From: Bacteroidales bacterium
GTDB lineage: Bacteria > Bacteroidota > Bacteroidia > Bacteroidales > UBA932
Assembly: GCA_016291185.1 (NCBI GenBank)
Contig: JAEFAI010000047.1
Span: 1 to 11,721 of the forward strand
DNA length: 11,721 bases
Reading direction: 5' to 3'
The translations under genes and the position numbers were made by a program. Below are positions 1 to 6,851 of this stretch, one piece after another (position 1 is the first letter of the stretch; each line of letters opens with the position of its first letter). The notes under the pieces are model-generated. The model did not search any database. It saw only the letters and a program-made list of their open reading frames with translations, and was not told the DNA's origin.

Positions 1-57
1 GGCGAATTCGCCCCTACCCGCAACTTTAGAGGTCATTCAGGTAACAATAAGAAGTAA
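1..57 (+). CDS. rpsS: 30S ribosomal protein S19, C-terminal fragment
   Basis: The first 57 bases, read in frame 1, encode [18 protein letters not shown] followed by TAA. This is the characteristic C-terminus of S19 (G-EFAPTR-FRGH), a small-subunit head protein that binds 16S rRNA with S13. Only the last 18 residues are inside the window and the rest lies upstream. The stop codon is 5 bases before the rplV start, and rpsS-rplV-rpsC is the standard S10-operon order, so identification is secure despite the short length. Confidence 0.93.
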   Translation, partial: GEFAPTRNFRGHSGNNKK

Positions 58-62
58 TCACT

Positions 63-479
63 ATGGGAAAGCGTAAAAGACTTATGGCCGAGCGCCTCAA
101 GGAGGCGAAGAAGGTTACAGCTGTTGCCAAGCTGAATGACGTCCCCACCTCTCCCCGCAAGATGCGTCTGGTGGCTGACACCGTCCGTGGTGTTGAGGTC
201 AACCGCGCTCTTGACCTGCTCAAGTTCAGCAAGCGTGAGGCCTCCGTGCGTCTGGAGAAGCTGATCCGCAGCGCCGTCGCCAACTGGGAAGCCAAGAACC
301 CGGAGCAGAGCAAGGAACTGGACAACGGCAACGTTTATGTCAAGACCATTATGGTCGACGAAGGTCGCACGCTGAAGCGCATCCGCCCGTGCCCGCAGGG
401 CCGTGCCGGTCGCATCCGCAAGCGTTCCAACCACGTCACCGTCATCCTCGATGTCAAACAACCAGTGGAGAATAAGTAA
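63..479 (+). CDS. rplV: 50S ribosomal protein L22
   Basis: This encodes a 138-residue L22, a large-subunit protein that binds 23S rRNA and lines the polypeptide exit tunnel with its beta-hairpin. The family signature [16 protein letters not shown] lies near residues 28-43, and the conserved basic hairpin region [20 protein letters not shown] lies near residues 102-121. It is longer than E. coli L22 (110 residues) because of an N-terminal extension common in Bacteroidota. The start at 63 is chosen because [16 protein letters not shown] matches the usual phylum N-terminus; an internal ATG at 84 would cut it off. No Shine-Dalgarno sequence precedes it, as expected for this phylum. It starts 5 bases after rpsS and ends 2 bases before rpsC, so translation is probably coupled. 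Confidence 0.97.
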   Translation: MGKRKRLMAERLKEAKKVTAVAKLNDVPTSPRKMRLVADTVRGVEVNRALDLLKFSKREASVRLEKLIRSAVANWEAKNPEQSKELDNGNVYVKTIMVDEGRTLKRIRPCPQGRAGRIRKRSNHVTVILDVKQPVENK

Positions 480-481
480 TT

Positions 482-1243
482 ATGGGACAGAAAACTAATC
501 CTATCAGCAACAGAATCGGTATCACCCGTGGTTGGGATTCTAACTGGTGTGGTGGTAACTACGCGGAGAAGATCGCTGAGGACTTCGAGATCCGCAAGTA
601 TCTCGGCAACCGTCTGGCCAAGGCCAGCCTCAGCCGCATCGTCATCGAGCGTACCCTCAAGCTCATCACGGTCACGATCTACGCGGCCCGTCCCGGTTTC
701 ATCATCGGTAAGGGCGGCACCGAGGTCGACAAACTCAAGGAAGAGCTCAAGAAGGTCACCAAGAAGGACGTGCAGATCAATATCTACGAGGTGAAGCGCC
801 CCGAGGTGGACGCCAACATCGTGGCTGACAGCATCGCCCGTCAGATCGAGGGCCGTGTGTCCTATCGCCGCGCCATCAAGATGGCTATCGCCAACACGAT
901 GCGCGTCGGTGCCGAGGGCATCAAGGTTCAGATCGCCGGTCGTGTCGGCGGCGCCGAAATGGCCCGCAGCGAAATGTTCAAGGAAGGCCGTACGCCGCTC
1001 CATACGTTCCGCGCCGACATTGACTACGCTCTCGCCGTGGCCAACACCAAGGTGGGTACCCTGGGTATCAAGGTGTGGATCTGCAATGGTGAGCGCTATG
1101 GCAAGCAGGATCTTACTCCTGCCGCCCTCGCCGCTGCCAACGCACAGGCTACCGGCCAGAACCGTGGCGGTGGCCGCGGTGGCGACCGTCGTCCCCGCCG
1201 GGATGGCGACCGTGACCGTCGTCCGCGTCGCGACAACAAGTAA
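482..1243 (+). CDS. rpsC: 30S ribosomal protein S3
   Basis: This encodes a 253-residue S3, a protein at the mRNA entry site of the small subunit. The N-terminus [20 protein letters not shown] is typical of Bacteroidota S3. The KH-type RNA-binding domain carries the GXXG loop in [16 protein letters not shown] (about residues 68-83). The C-terminal S3 domain includes [12 protein letters not shown] and the GTLGIKVWI strand (about residues 190-200). A low-complexity tail of roughly 30 residues, rich in Arg, Gly and Asp ([13 protein letters not shown] repeated), ends the protein. The start is 2 bases after the rplV stop. rplP should follow in the standard order, but an intrinsic terminator does instead. 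Confidence 0.97.
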   Translation: MGQKTNPISNRIGITRGWDSNWCGGNYAEKIAEDFEIRKYLGNRLAKASLSRIVIERTLKLITVTIYAARPGFIIGKGGTEVDKLKEELKKVTKKDVQINIYEVKRPEVDANIVADSIARQIEGRVSYRRAIKMAIANTMRVGAEGIKVQIAGRVGGAEMARSEMFKEGRTPLHTFRADIDYALAVANTKVGTLGIKVWICNGERYGKQDLTPAALAAANAQATGQNRGGGRGGDRRPRRDGDRDRRPRRDNK

Positions 1244-1267
1244 TTAATTGATATCTATCAATAAATT
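1242..1267. promoter_or_regulatory. AT-rich palindrome after rpsC, operator-like
   Basis: The core ATTGATA-TC-TATCAAT (1247-1262) is a perfect 7-base inverted repeat with a 2-base centre. Beyond one A/A mismatch the symmetry continues for four more pairs, out to 1242 and 1267. It begins in the rpsC stop codon and covers the -33 position of the candidate promoter at 1247-1277. It could bind a dimeric regulator or simply form an mRNA hairpin ahead of the terminator. The structure is plain in the sequence; the function is inferred. Confidence 0.4.
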
Positions 1268-1277
1268 GCTATATTTG
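1247..1277 (+). promoter_or_regulatory. Candidate Bacteroidota promoter for the tlpA-like gene
   Basis: TATATTTG at 1270-1277 fits the -7 consensus TAnnTTTG exactly. ATTG at 1247-1250 lies 19 bases upstream, close to the -33 consensus TTTG with allowed spacing 19-21. Transcription would start around 1282, inside the left arm of the rpsC terminator, so the new transcript could not fold the complete hairpin. This could be a compact terminator/promoter joint or a chance match in AT-rich DNA. Confidence 0.4.
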
Positions 1278-1278
1278 A

Positions 1279-1315
1279 AGTCGGTTTCGGGACTCCGAAA
1301 CCGACTTTTTATTTT
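1279..1315 (+). terminator. Intrinsic terminator after rpsC
   Basis: AGTCGGTTTCGG (1279-1290) and CCGAAACCGACT (1295-1306) form a perfect 12-bp stem with a four-base GACT loop. It is followed by TTTTTATTTT. This strong Rho-independent terminator ends the rpsS-rplV-rpsC transcript exactly where rplP would normally continue the operon. Confidence 0.9.
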
Positions 1316-1343
1316 AGTAGTGTATAGTTAAGTGTTAAAGAAG

Positions 1344-2222
1344 ATGAAGAAATCTATTTTGATCGCAGCGGCGGCGCTGGTGGCGCTCGCCGGTTGCAAG
1401 CAGCCGTCCAGCGAGGAAGTGCTGGAGGGTTTCCGTTCCGAAGTCAAGACCTTGGAAGAGGCATACGGTGAGTCTGCCAAGCAGGTTCGCGAAGACGCCA
1501 CGCTCGACGATGCGCAGAAGGCCGAAAAGATGGAGGCCCTGCAGGACGACGTCATCGGCAAACTGACCGATGCCGGCCGCAAGCTGCTGAACAAGTACTA
1601 CGCCGACACGCTGGTGGCTCCCGCCGTGCTGGGCGAAGTCGGCTACTATCTCGAGGATGATGAACTGAGCGCCATCTTTGCCAAGATGCCTGAGAATATC
1701 AAGGAAGATAAGCTCATCTCCCGCATGGTCGCGAGCACTGCTGCCCGCCAGGCCACGGCCGTGGGCAACAAGTTCACGGACTTCACCGTGGACCATGTGG
1801 CCGGTGTGGACAAGGACGGCAACCCGATCTACGAGAAGAAGAGCCTTTCCGAGTTCGTCGGCCAGGGCAAGGTGATGCTCGTGGACTTCTGGTCCCCGTG
1901 GTGCCCGCCCTGCAAGGCTGAGCTTCCGAACATCAAGGCCGTCTGGGAGAAGTACCACGGCGACGACTTCGACGTGCTGAGCGTCGCGGTCTGGGAGGAG
2001 AGCCGCAAGATGGACTGGCACAACACCATCGACACCGCCAAGGTGTACGGCGTTGCCTGGAACCAGCTGAACAACGGCCACCAGGAGCCTGCGTCCCTCT
2101 ACGGCATCGACGGCATCCCGCACATGATCCTCTTCGACAAGGACGGCACCATCCTCAAGCGCGGCGATGACCTGCGCGGGGCCGCGACGGAAAAAGCCGT
2201 CGCCGAGGTCCTTGGACGTTAG
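1344..2222 (+). CDS. TlpA/ResA-family thioredoxin-like lipoprotein
   Basis: This encodes a 292-residue predicted periplasm-facing thiol-disulfide oxidoreductase. The N-terminus MKKSILIAAAALVALAGC is a lipoprotein signal with lipobox LAGC, so Cys18 should be lipidated. A charged, mostly helical segment (about 20-135) follows. The TlpA/AhpC-like thioredoxin domain (about 140-292) has redox pair Cys187-Pro-Pro-Cys190 after VDFWSPW, and the cis-proline loop GIP with Pro259. Such proteins reduce disulfides in envelope substrates; the partner here is unknown. A GTG at 1332 would add four residues, but ATG 1344 gives the cleaner signal peptide. The 3' end overlaps uvrC, so the genes are probably co-transcribed. 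Family assignment is firm; a specific role such as cytochrome c maturation is not shown. Confidence 0.88.
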   Translation: MKKSILIAAAALVALAGCKQPSSEEVLEGFRSEVKTLEEAYGESAKQVREDATLDDAQKAEKMEALQDDVIGKLTDAGRKLLNKYYADTLVAPAVLGEVGYYLEDDELSAIFAKMPENIKEDKLISRMVASTAARQATAVGNKFTDFTVDHVAGVDKDGNPIYEKKSLSEFVGQGKVMLVDFWSPWCPPCKAELPNIKAVWEKYHGDDFDVLSVAVWEESRKMDWHNTIDTAKVYGVAWNQLNNGHQEPASLYGIDGIPHMILFDKDGTILKRGDDLRGAATEKAVAEVLGR

Positions 2223-4008
2223 GGAGAAAATACAGCTTTTACCGCATTCCCCGGGTGTCTATCGCTATTACGACGCCGCGGGGAATGTGATCTATGTAGG
2301 CAAGGCCAAAGACCTGTCGAAGCGGGTCGCGCAGTATTTCGTGGAGCCGGACCGGCTCACGGTCAAGACACGCCTGCTGGTGTCGCGTATCGCGGATGTG
2401 CAGTACTCCGTGGTGGACACCGAGGCGGACGCGCTGCTGCTGGAGAACAACCTCATCAAGCAGTACAAGCCCCGCTACAATATCCTGCTCAAGGATTCCA
2501 AGACCTATCCGTGGATCTGCGTGACCGCGGACGAGTATCCCAAGGTCTTCCTGACGCGCCGCGTCGTGAAGAACGGCTCCCGATATTTCGGGCCCTACAG
2601 CTCCGTGATGCACGCGCGGGCGCTGCTGGAGTTCTTCCGGGAGACCTATCCGCTCCGCTCCTGTAATCTCAAGATCACCTCGGACGCCGTGCTTCGCGGC
2701 AAGTTCCGGCCGTGCCTGGATTTCCACATCGGCCGCTGCAAGGGCTGCTGCATCGGCGCCGTGTCCCGCGAGGAATACGCCGGCTGGATCGATGAGATCG
2801 TGCGTCAGCTCTCTGGCGGGCTGGGCGGCATCATCCGGGATTACAAAGCGCGGATGACTGCCGCGGCGGACGCGCTTGACTTCGAGTCCGCACAGGTGTA
2901 CAAGCAGCGCATCGATGCCCTGCAGCGCCACTACGCCAAGAGCATCATCACAGCGGCCGGCGACCGCGATGTGGACGTCTTCGCCTTAGAGCTCGCAGAC
3001 GGCGCCGAAGCCTTCGGCAGCTTCCTGCGCATCCGCGGCGGCGCCATCATCCAGTCGTTGAATCTCGGATTCAAGATGAACATTGAGGAGGATCGCGCGG
3101 CGGTGCTGAGCGAATTCATCGCCGAGATCGCCTCCAAGTTCGGCGCGCTCCGCGGCGAGGTCATCGTTCCCTTCCTGCCCGACGTGGAGCTGGAGGGCGT
3201 GGAGTTCCGCATCCCCGTGCGCGGCGACAAACTGGCCCTGCTGGAGCTGGGCGCCAAGAATGCCCGGGAGTTCCGGGCGAACTCGCTCAAGCAGCGCGAG
3301 CACACCAATCCCGACGAATACCGCGCCGCGGTGGTCGAAGAGCTGCGCAAGGCCCTGGGCATGAAGGTTCCGCCCGTGCACATGGAGTGCTTCGACAACT
3401 CCAATATCCAGGGCACCAATCCTGTGGCTTCCTGTGTGGTGTTCCGCAACGCGGAGCCTTCCAAGAAGGATTACCGCAAATTCAAGATCAAGACCGTGGT
3501 GGGCGCCAACGACTACGCCTCGATGAAGGAAGTCGTGAACCGCCGCTATGCGCGTATGCTGGAAGAAGCTCCCGACGACCTGCCGCAGCTGGTGGTGATC
3601 GACGGCGGCAAGGGCCAGCTCGACTTCGCCTATCAGGCGCTCTGCGAGCTGGGCATCCAGGACCGCCTGACGGTCGTGGGTCTCGCGAAGCGTCTCGAGG
3701 AGGTGATTCGGGTGGGGGATCCGTATCCCCTGTTCCTGGACCGCAATTCGCAGGCACTCAAGGTACTGCAGCGCATTCGCGACGAAGCGCACCGCTTCGG
3801 CATCACCTTCCACCGTTCGCTGCGCAGCAAGGCCGCCATCCAGTCGGCGCTCCGCGCCATCCCGGGCGTGGGGGAGCAGACAGAGCAGCGCCTGCTGATG
3901 CACTTCGGCAGCGTGGCCCGCATCGCGGCCGCTCCGGAAGCAGACCTGGCGGCACTGGTCGGCCCCGCCCTCGCAAAACGAATTCACGAACATCTCAAGC
4001 ATGAATAA
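2212..4008 (+). CDS. uvrC: Excinuclease ABC subunit C
   Basis: UvrC makes both incisions around a UvrB-bound DNA lesion in nucleotide excision repair. From TTG 2212 it is 598 residues (E. coli: 610). The GIY-YIG nuclease (about 12-95) contains PGVY, IYVGKAKDLSKRV with Arg38, and Glu78 in LLLENNLI. A cysteine set Cys151, Cys168, Cys176, Cys180 matches the spacing of the iron-sulfur ligands reported for UvrC, except for a longer first gap. A UVR helix pair that contacts UvrB lies near 205-240. The RNase H-like nuclease has Asp395 (ECFDNSN), Asp434, Asp464 (VIDGGKGQ) and His527. Tandem HhH motifs (IPGVGEQTEQRLL) end the protein. The start is uncertain: ATG 2167 adds 15 residues not typical of UvrC and a 56-base overlap, whereas TTG 2212 gives MDVREKIQLLPHSPGVY with an 11-base overlap. 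The stop overlaps pnuC in ATGAATAA. Confidence 0.95.
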   Translation: MDVREKIQLLPHSPGVYRYYDAAGNVIYVGKAKDLSKRVAQYFVEPDRLTVKTRLLVSRIADVQYSVVDTEADALLLENNLIKQYKPRYNILLKDSKTYPWICVTADEYPKVFLTRRVVKNGSRYFGPYSSVMHARALLEFFRETYPLRSCNLKITSDAVLRGKFRPCLDFHIGRCKGCCIGAVSREEYAGWIDEIVRQLSGGLGGIIRDYKARMTAAADALDFESAQVYKQRIDALQRHYAKSIITAAGDRDVDVFALELADGAEAFGSFLRIRGGAIIQSLNLGFKMNIEEDRAAVLSEFIAEIASKFGALRGEVIVPFLPDVELEGVEFRIPVRGDKLALLELGAKNAREFRANSLKQREHTNPDEYRAAVVEELRKALGMKVPPVHMECFDNSNIQGTNPVASCVVFRNAEPSKKDYRKFKIKTVVGANDYASMKEVVNRRYARMLEEAPDDLPQLVVIDGGKGQLDFAYQALCELGIQDRLTVVGLAKRLEEVIRVGDPYPLFLDRNSQALKVLQRIRDEAHRFGITFHRSLRSKAAIQSALRAIPGVGEQTEQRLLMHFGSVARIAAAPEADLAALVGPALAKRIHEHLKHE

Positions 4009-4777
4009 ATCAGACCTCTTCAATAAGATCTTCAACGCCTTCATCCTGATCGGGATGGCGGTGGTGACCGTTATCGTGACGGCCATCAAGCTGGGCGATG
4101 CCGAGAGCGGACAGACGCTGCTGATCATCGCCGCGGTCGGTTCGCTCGCCGGTGTGCTTGCTAACGTCCTGTCGGCCAACGGCCGCATCCTCACCTTCCT
4201 CTTTGGACTCATTGACGTGACGATCTACGGCGCCATGTGCCTCGCGGGCGCCAAGTACGGCAACGCTGCTCTGCACCTGCTCTACTTCCTGCCGATGCAG
4301 GTGGTCGGTTTTGTGCAGTGGAAGAAGCGGGGCGCCGGCGATGGCAAGCAGGTGCAGGCCCGACGGCTGAACGGTCCGAAATGGCTGCTGTACGGCTCCA
4401 TCTTCCTGGTAGGGCTGATGGTCGCTTACTTCGTCCTCTGTGCCCTGGACAAGACCGAGGCGGCGGAGGTGGTCCGCTGGATGGTTCTGACGGACGCCCT
4501 GTCGATGATGTGCAACCTCCTGGGCCAGTATCTCATGTCCACGGCCTACATGGAGCAGTGGATCTTCTGGATCGGGGTCAACATCGCCTCCGTGGTGATG
4601 TGGGTGCTGACCCTTCGCCAGACGCCCGATTCCTCCTACGCGCTCGTGTATGTGGTCAAATACAGCTTCTATCTGCTGAACTCGCTGAACGGTTTGCGTA
4701 TCTGGATAAATCTTTCCAAGGCAGGCACACCGTCATTCGCCGGCTCGACCGGCGAATCTCCAAGTTTGGAAAATTGA
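4001..4777 (+). CDS. pnuC: PnuC-type nicotinamide riboside transporter
   Basis: This encodes a 258-residue inner-membrane protein with about seven hydrophobic helices. The family motif WxxWxxxN is present as Trp187, Trp190, Asn194 within EQWIFWIGVNIASVVMW, and the conserved FGLIDVTIYG segment lies near residues 68-77. PnuC proteins import NAD precursors (nicotinamide riboside) by facilitated diffusion; some relatives carry thiamine, so the substrate is a family-level inference. The start overlaps the uvrC stop by 8 bases, implying translational coupling. The last 15 or so residues (from about Thr244) are polar and Ser/Gly/Pro-rich, unlike the rest. They are encoded by a dispersed palindromic repeat plus the following spacer, so the tail is probably a late addition. 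Confidence 0.87.
   Translation: MNKSDLFNKIFNAFILIGMAVVTVIVTAIKLGDAESGQTLLIIAAVGSLAGVLANVLSANGRILTFLFGLIDVTIYGAMCLAGAKYGNAALHLLYFLPMQVVGFVQWKKRGAGDGKQVQARRLNGPKWLLYGSIFLVGLMVAYFVLCALDKTEAAEVVRWMVLTDALSMMCNLLGQYLMSTAYMEQWIFWIGVNIASVVMWVLTLRQTPDSSYALVYVVKYSFYLLNSLNGLRIWINLSKAGTPSFAGSTGESPSLEN
4730..4759. repeat. Dispersed palindromic repeat, copy 1 (in pnuC 3' end)
   Basis: CCGTC is followed by arms ATTCGCCGG (4735-4743) and CCGGCGAAT (4749-4757), a perfect 9-base inverted repeat around loop CTCGA, then CT. It shares the flanks CCGTC and AATCT and a nearly identical loop with the copy at 5184-5211. Arm sequences differ but both copies keep pairing, as expected of a REP-like family. It lies wholly inside the pnuC reading frame and encodes part of its C-terminal tail. 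Confidence 0.7.
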
Positions 4778-4796
4778 ATTTTTTTCCGTTACTTTG
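4765..4796 (+). promoter_or_regulatory. Candidate promoter for acpP
   Basis: TTTG at 4765-4768 (-33 box) is separated by 20 bases from TTACTTTG at 4789-4796, one mismatch from TAnnTTTG. The spacer is AT-rich. The -33 box lies inside the last codons of pnuC. Transcription would start near 4802 and give a leader of about 50 bases. A second, weaker -7-like sequence, TATCTTTT at 4840-4847, has no -33 partner and would give an almost leaderless message. Confidence 0.5.
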
Positions 4797-4854
4797 TCCC
4801 CGCTATTGACGAAACGAAAGTACTAAATAAAAACCTTTATATCTTTTTAACATC

Positions 4855-5097
4855 ATGGAATACGCAGAAATCGTAGAAAAAGTGAAAGCGATCATCGTCG
4901 ACAAGCTCGGCGTGGAGCCTTCTGAGGTGACCGAGACCGCTAATTTCACCAATGATCTGGGCGCTGACTCCCTTGACACCGTGGAGCTTCTTATGGAGTT
5001 CGAGAAGGTGTTCGGCATCAAGATTCCCGATGAGGAGACCAGCACGATCGCCACGGTCAAGGACGCTTGCGACAAAGTCGCCGAGAAACTTGCCTAA
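4855..5097 (+). CDS. acpP: Acyl carrier protein
   Basis: This encodes an 80-residue acidic ACP, the carrier of growing acyl chains in type II fatty acid synthesis and the donor for lipid A acylation. The phosphopantetheine site is Ser39 in [17 protein letters not shown], the textbook motif, and the four-helix pattern with [12 protein letters not shown] is intact. It closely resembles the housekeeping AcpP of Bacteroidales rather than a polyketide-type ACP. It seems to be a single-gene unit, with a promoter upstream at 4765-4796 and a terminator at 5120-5152. fabF, the usual downstream partner, is absent; the next gene converges on it. Whether this is the only acpP in the genome cannot be told from this window. 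Confidence 0.95.
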   Translation: MEYAEIVEKVKAIIVDKLGVEPSEVTETANFTNDLGADSLDTVELLMEFEKVFGIKIPDEETSTIATVKDACDKVAEKLA

Positions 5098-5119
5098 TCT
5101 GGTTAGAAGATCCGAAAAC

Positions 5120-5152
5120 AAAACCGACCTGCTTCTGCAGGCCGGTTTTTTA
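5120..5152 (+). terminator. Intrinsic terminator after acpP, possibly bidirectional
   Basis: AAAACCG-A-CCTGC (5120-5132) pairs with GCAGG-C-CGGTTTT (5137-5149) around loop TTCT, giving 12 pairs with one A/C mismatch, followed by a T-run. On the minus strand the same stem is followed by TTTTGTTTT, so it could also end the convergent DUF4270 transcript. Confidence 0.85.
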
Positions 5153-5183
5153 TTTCCATTATAGTCTTTCCGGACTTATTCTT

Positions 5184-5211
5184 CCGTCATTCCGGACTTG
5201 ATCCGGAATCT
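5184..5211. repeat. Dispersed palindromic repeat, copy 2 (at DUF4270 stop)
   Basis: CCGTC is followed by ATTCCGGA (5189-5196), loop CTTGA, TCCGGAAT (5202-5209), then CT. The 8-base arms are perfect complements. Its last bases overlap the TAG stop of the minus-strand DUF4270 gene (5210-5212). It is related to the copy at 4730-4759. Similar short palindromes around GTCATTCCGG-CTTGA are common dispersed elements in many bacterial genomes. Confidence 0.7.
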
Positions 5212-6850
5212 AGTCCCCCTGCTTCGGCAGCGCGAAGACCACCTGCAGCGTCGGTGCATTCGCGGAGGCCGGTCCGCACAGCTCGGCGCGGTAGAAGCGG
5301 TCGGTGTCCAACTCGATGGTGGTAGAGGTGGACGTCTGGGACATGCTGGCCTGCTGGGCCATCATGGCGTAGGTCAGGTAGTTGTTGTAGTAACTGCCGT
5401 AGCCGCTGCCATAACCGCCGTAGCCACCATAACCGTATCCGCCGTACATGCCGTTGTAGTAGCTGGAGTAGGCGAGGTAGTTGAGCATTTCCTGCTGCTC
5501 CTTGCTGGCGGTGCTGACCGTGGTCTGGGTCTCCTGGGCCATCACGAGCAGCCAGATGTCATAGTTGCCGGAGAGCAGGTTTTTGGTCGAGCTCTTGTCT
5601 GTGGCTGTCTCGTCGATCTTGAGGATCTCCTGCATGTGATAGGTGATGTCCGGTGCGTAGCGAAGCAGCGACCGGTCCACGTCGCCCTGGTTCTCGCTGC
5701 TGGAGCTGGCGTCGGTCAGGCCCATGTAGGCCGTGGTCTCGTCATTGACCAGCCGGCAGGTAGGCGAGAGCCGGTAAGGCCAGAAGGTCATTTCCTTATA
5801 GTTCTCCGGGAATTCAAAGGGGAAGATGAGCGAGGCTTTGTTGATGATGGCATCCTTGGGGTTGCCGCCGGCCTTGATGATGGCCTGCTCCACCTGGTGC
5901 TTCAGGCTCAGGGCCGAGATGACAGGCTTGAGTCCGCCGCCGCCTTCGATGGCGATGCTCTCATGGGCGTCGCCGGCCCGGCCGCGGGTCTGCTGCCCGG
6001 TATAGTTGAGGGCATACTGCGGGAAGGTTCCGGTGTAGGCCTCAAACAGGGAGTCGAGCTGGAAGAAATCGGTCGCGCCGTACCAGAAAAGCACCGTCGT
6101 GTCCTTGCGGACACCGTCGAATTCGGCGGAGTAATTCAGCGTTGCGACGTTGCCCATGATGTATCCGTAATCCTTGTCGTAGGTCATCTGGACGTCCAGC
6201 ATATTGATGCGGCCGCCATCCTCACTCGGGACATCCGTCTCCAGGTAGATGCCCGGGAACTTGGCGAGGTAGGTCTCGATGTCCTTGAGGTCATCCTGGC
6301 TGATCTGCAGATACTTCTTGCCGAACTCTTCAGAGAAATCAAAGGACAGGGAGTCGGAGCCGTTGAAGACCGGCGTCCCCTTGGAGATAATCTTGGAGCC
6401 GTGCGGAATGGGACGGTTGATGTCGTAATCGACCTCCGGATCCAGTTCGGTATCTACTTCATATACATACACCCGCTGCAGGATGTTCTCCTGCGAAGGG
6501 TCGAGGAAGCTGGTGGTGTCGCGCGATGCGCAGAAGTGAAAACGCTTAAAGATGGGGTTCTTGCCCATGTCAAGCTTGTCCTGGAACATCGGGATGAGGG
6601 TCACGGCGCTGGCGCGGGTGGTCAGGCCGTATTCCGGCTCGCGGATGGCGCCGATCGTGATGCGGGAGTCGGAGTAGCCGGACAGGTTGTCCGCCATCTG
6701 CGTGGAGATGCCCTCCAGCGGAATCTCCGCCGTGTGGAAGGTATAGGTCTCCACGACGGGGACGAGGTTGCCTCCCAGGGTGCTGTTGGTTTCTATGCAG
6801 GAATAGCAGCAGATCAGGGCTGCCGCCAGCGCAAGGAATCTAGTTTTCAT
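5210..6850 (-). CDS. DUF4270 family lipoprotein
   Basis: This encodes a 546-residue predicted exported lipoprotein with N-terminus MKTRFLALAAALICCYSC. Cys18 is the probable lipidated residue, though the lipobox is not classical. The body, starting ETNSTLGGNLVPVVETYTFH, matches the Bacteroidota DUF4270 family, whose function is unknown; family members often neighbour the short glycogen synthase-like gene, as here. Near residues 460-492 (plus-strand 5373-5475) lies a Gly/Tyr-rich stretch with repeated GGYG units, followed by Ser/Thr-rich sequence and a conserved C-terminal strand. The upstream stop is at 6852-6854, so ATG 6850 follows after one base; ATG 6862 would give MNFKMKTRF with an 11-base overlap and is also possible. 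An extended frame to 7027 only adds shadow coding over the upstream gene. Confidence 0.82.
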   Translation of the reverse strand: MKTRFLALAAALICCYSCIETNSTLGGNLVPVVETYTFHTAEIPLEGISTQMADNLSGYSDSRITIGAIREPEYGLTTRASAVTLIPMFQDKLDMGKNPIFKRFHFCASRDTTSFLDPSQENILQRVYVYEVDTELDPEVDYDINRPIPHGSKIISKGTPVFNGSDSLSFDFSEEFGKKYLQISQDDLKDIETYLAKFPGIYLETDVPSEDGGRINMLDVQMTYDKDYGYIMGNVATLNYSAEFDGVRKDTTVLFWYGATDFFQLDSLFEAYTGTFPQYALNYTGQQTRGRAGDAHESIAIEGGGGLKPVISALSLKHQVEQAIIKAGGNPKDAIINKASLIFPFEFPENYKEMTFWPYRLSPTCRLVNDETTAYMGLTDASSSSENQGDVDRSLLRYAPDITYHMQEILKIDETATDKSSTKNLLSGNYDIWLLVMAQETQTTVSTASKEQQEMLNYLAYSSYYNGMYGGYGYGGYGGYGSGYGSYYNNYLTYAMMAQQASMSQTSTSTTIELDTDRFYRAELCGPASANAPTLQVVFALPKQGD

Positions 6851-6851
6851 T

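Noticed and set aside
1332..1343. GTG start for the tlpA-like gene
   Set aside because: It only adds MLKK before an already complete lipoprotein signal peptide beginning at ATG 1344.
2239..4212. Several minus-strand open frames under uvrC and pnuC
   Set aside because: They lie opposite well-conserved genes, are rich in His/Arg/Leu, and match nothing recognisable.
4735..4757. pnuC-end hairpin as an intrinsic terminator
   Set aside because: The stem is strong, but no T-run follows directly (CTCCAAG does), it lies before the pnuC stop codon, and its sequence matches the dispersed repeat at 5184-5211.
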